Assembly: GCF_014287355.1 (NCBI RefSeq)
Contig: NZ_JACOPE010000001.1
Location: 496,001 to 560,000, forward strand
Source: Ruminococcus hominis
GTDB lineage: Bacteria > Bacillota > Clostridia > Lachnospirales > Lachnospiraceae
Reading direction: 5' to 3'
DNA length: 64,000 nucleotides
The first letter of the stretch is position 1; every line of letters begins with the position of its first letter. Below are positions 63,995-64,000 of this stretch, in pieces. Below the pieces are notes generated by a model. It did not search any database, was not told the DNA's origin, and saw only the letters and a list, made by a program, of their open reading frames with translations. A program made the position numbers and the translations under genes.

Positions 63995-64000
63995 GATACT

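Noticed and set aside
1..64000. tRNA and rRNA genes
   Set aside because: No cloverleaf with TTCGA loop and paired acceptor, and no rRNA-conserved stretch, was seen on either strand by eye.

Overview
This 64 kb window looks like chromosome of a low-to-moderate GC, Gram-positive anaerobe of the class Clostridia, most probably a gut Lachnospiraceae. The reasons are strong AGGAGG ribosome sites, a T-box leader, a K+-dependent type membrane pyrophosphatase, a 2-hydroxyacyl-CoA-dehydratase-type activase pair, an ECF vitamin transporter subunit and an agr-type peptide signalling locus. The family assignment is inference from gene content; no rRNA or tRNA gene is present to confirm it.

Layout. 1-11.4 kb: a ZIP metal transporter, then a cyclic-di-GMP block (TM-PAS-GGDEF-EAL, GGDEF-REC-HD-GYP, TM-GGDEF-EAL) interleaved with a methyltransferase and a SulP anion transporter, ending with a 2-hydroxyacid dehydrogenase. 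11.4-15 kb: a T-box-controlled BASS transporter divergent from coaBC and a PanT-like ECF S component, which looks like a pantothenate/CoA or 2-oxo-acid supply group. 15-20.2 kb: an orphan two-TM membrane protein, an activase/double-cubane iron-sulfur protein pair, and an Rpn-like nuclease gene. 20.2-21 kb: about 800 bp without genes that holds a 21-bp stem hairpin and degenerate ~53-bp tandem repeats. 21-36 kb: housekeeping and transport genes (tcdA, undecaprenol/diacylglycerol kinase, phasin plus ABC1 kinase, LysR, ThrE, a very large ABC transporter, VanZ, mnmM, iron alcohol dehydrogenase) and two HPr-like proteins without the phosphorylatable histidine. 35.8-41.6 kb: a TetR-controlled MMPL/RND exporter with a long secreted heptad-repeat protein.

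41.7-59.2 kb is the conserved rpmG-secE-nusG-rplK-rplA ... rplJ-rplL-rpoB-rpoC transcription/translation block. It is interrupted between rplA and rplJ by about 6 kb of accessory DNA: a broken PD-(D/E)XK nuclease remnant, four predicted secreted or membrane proteins, and a complete agr quorum-sensing set (agrB, agrD, LytTR response regulator, GHKL kinase). One of the secreted-protein genes is split by a frameshift exactly at a C-AAA-AAG slippery run. After rpoC come hppA and, on the opposite strand, a DnaC/DnaI-type helicase loader with prs.

Main things to look at: the agr island inside the ribosomal operon and its frameshifted target; a mosaic, strongly structured repeat family found at three places (about 1.0, 16.8 and 24.8 kb); the T-box in front of a BASS transporter; and the repeat-rich gap at 20.4-20.9 kb. 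All functions are read from the sequence and from remembered family motifs; no database search was possible.
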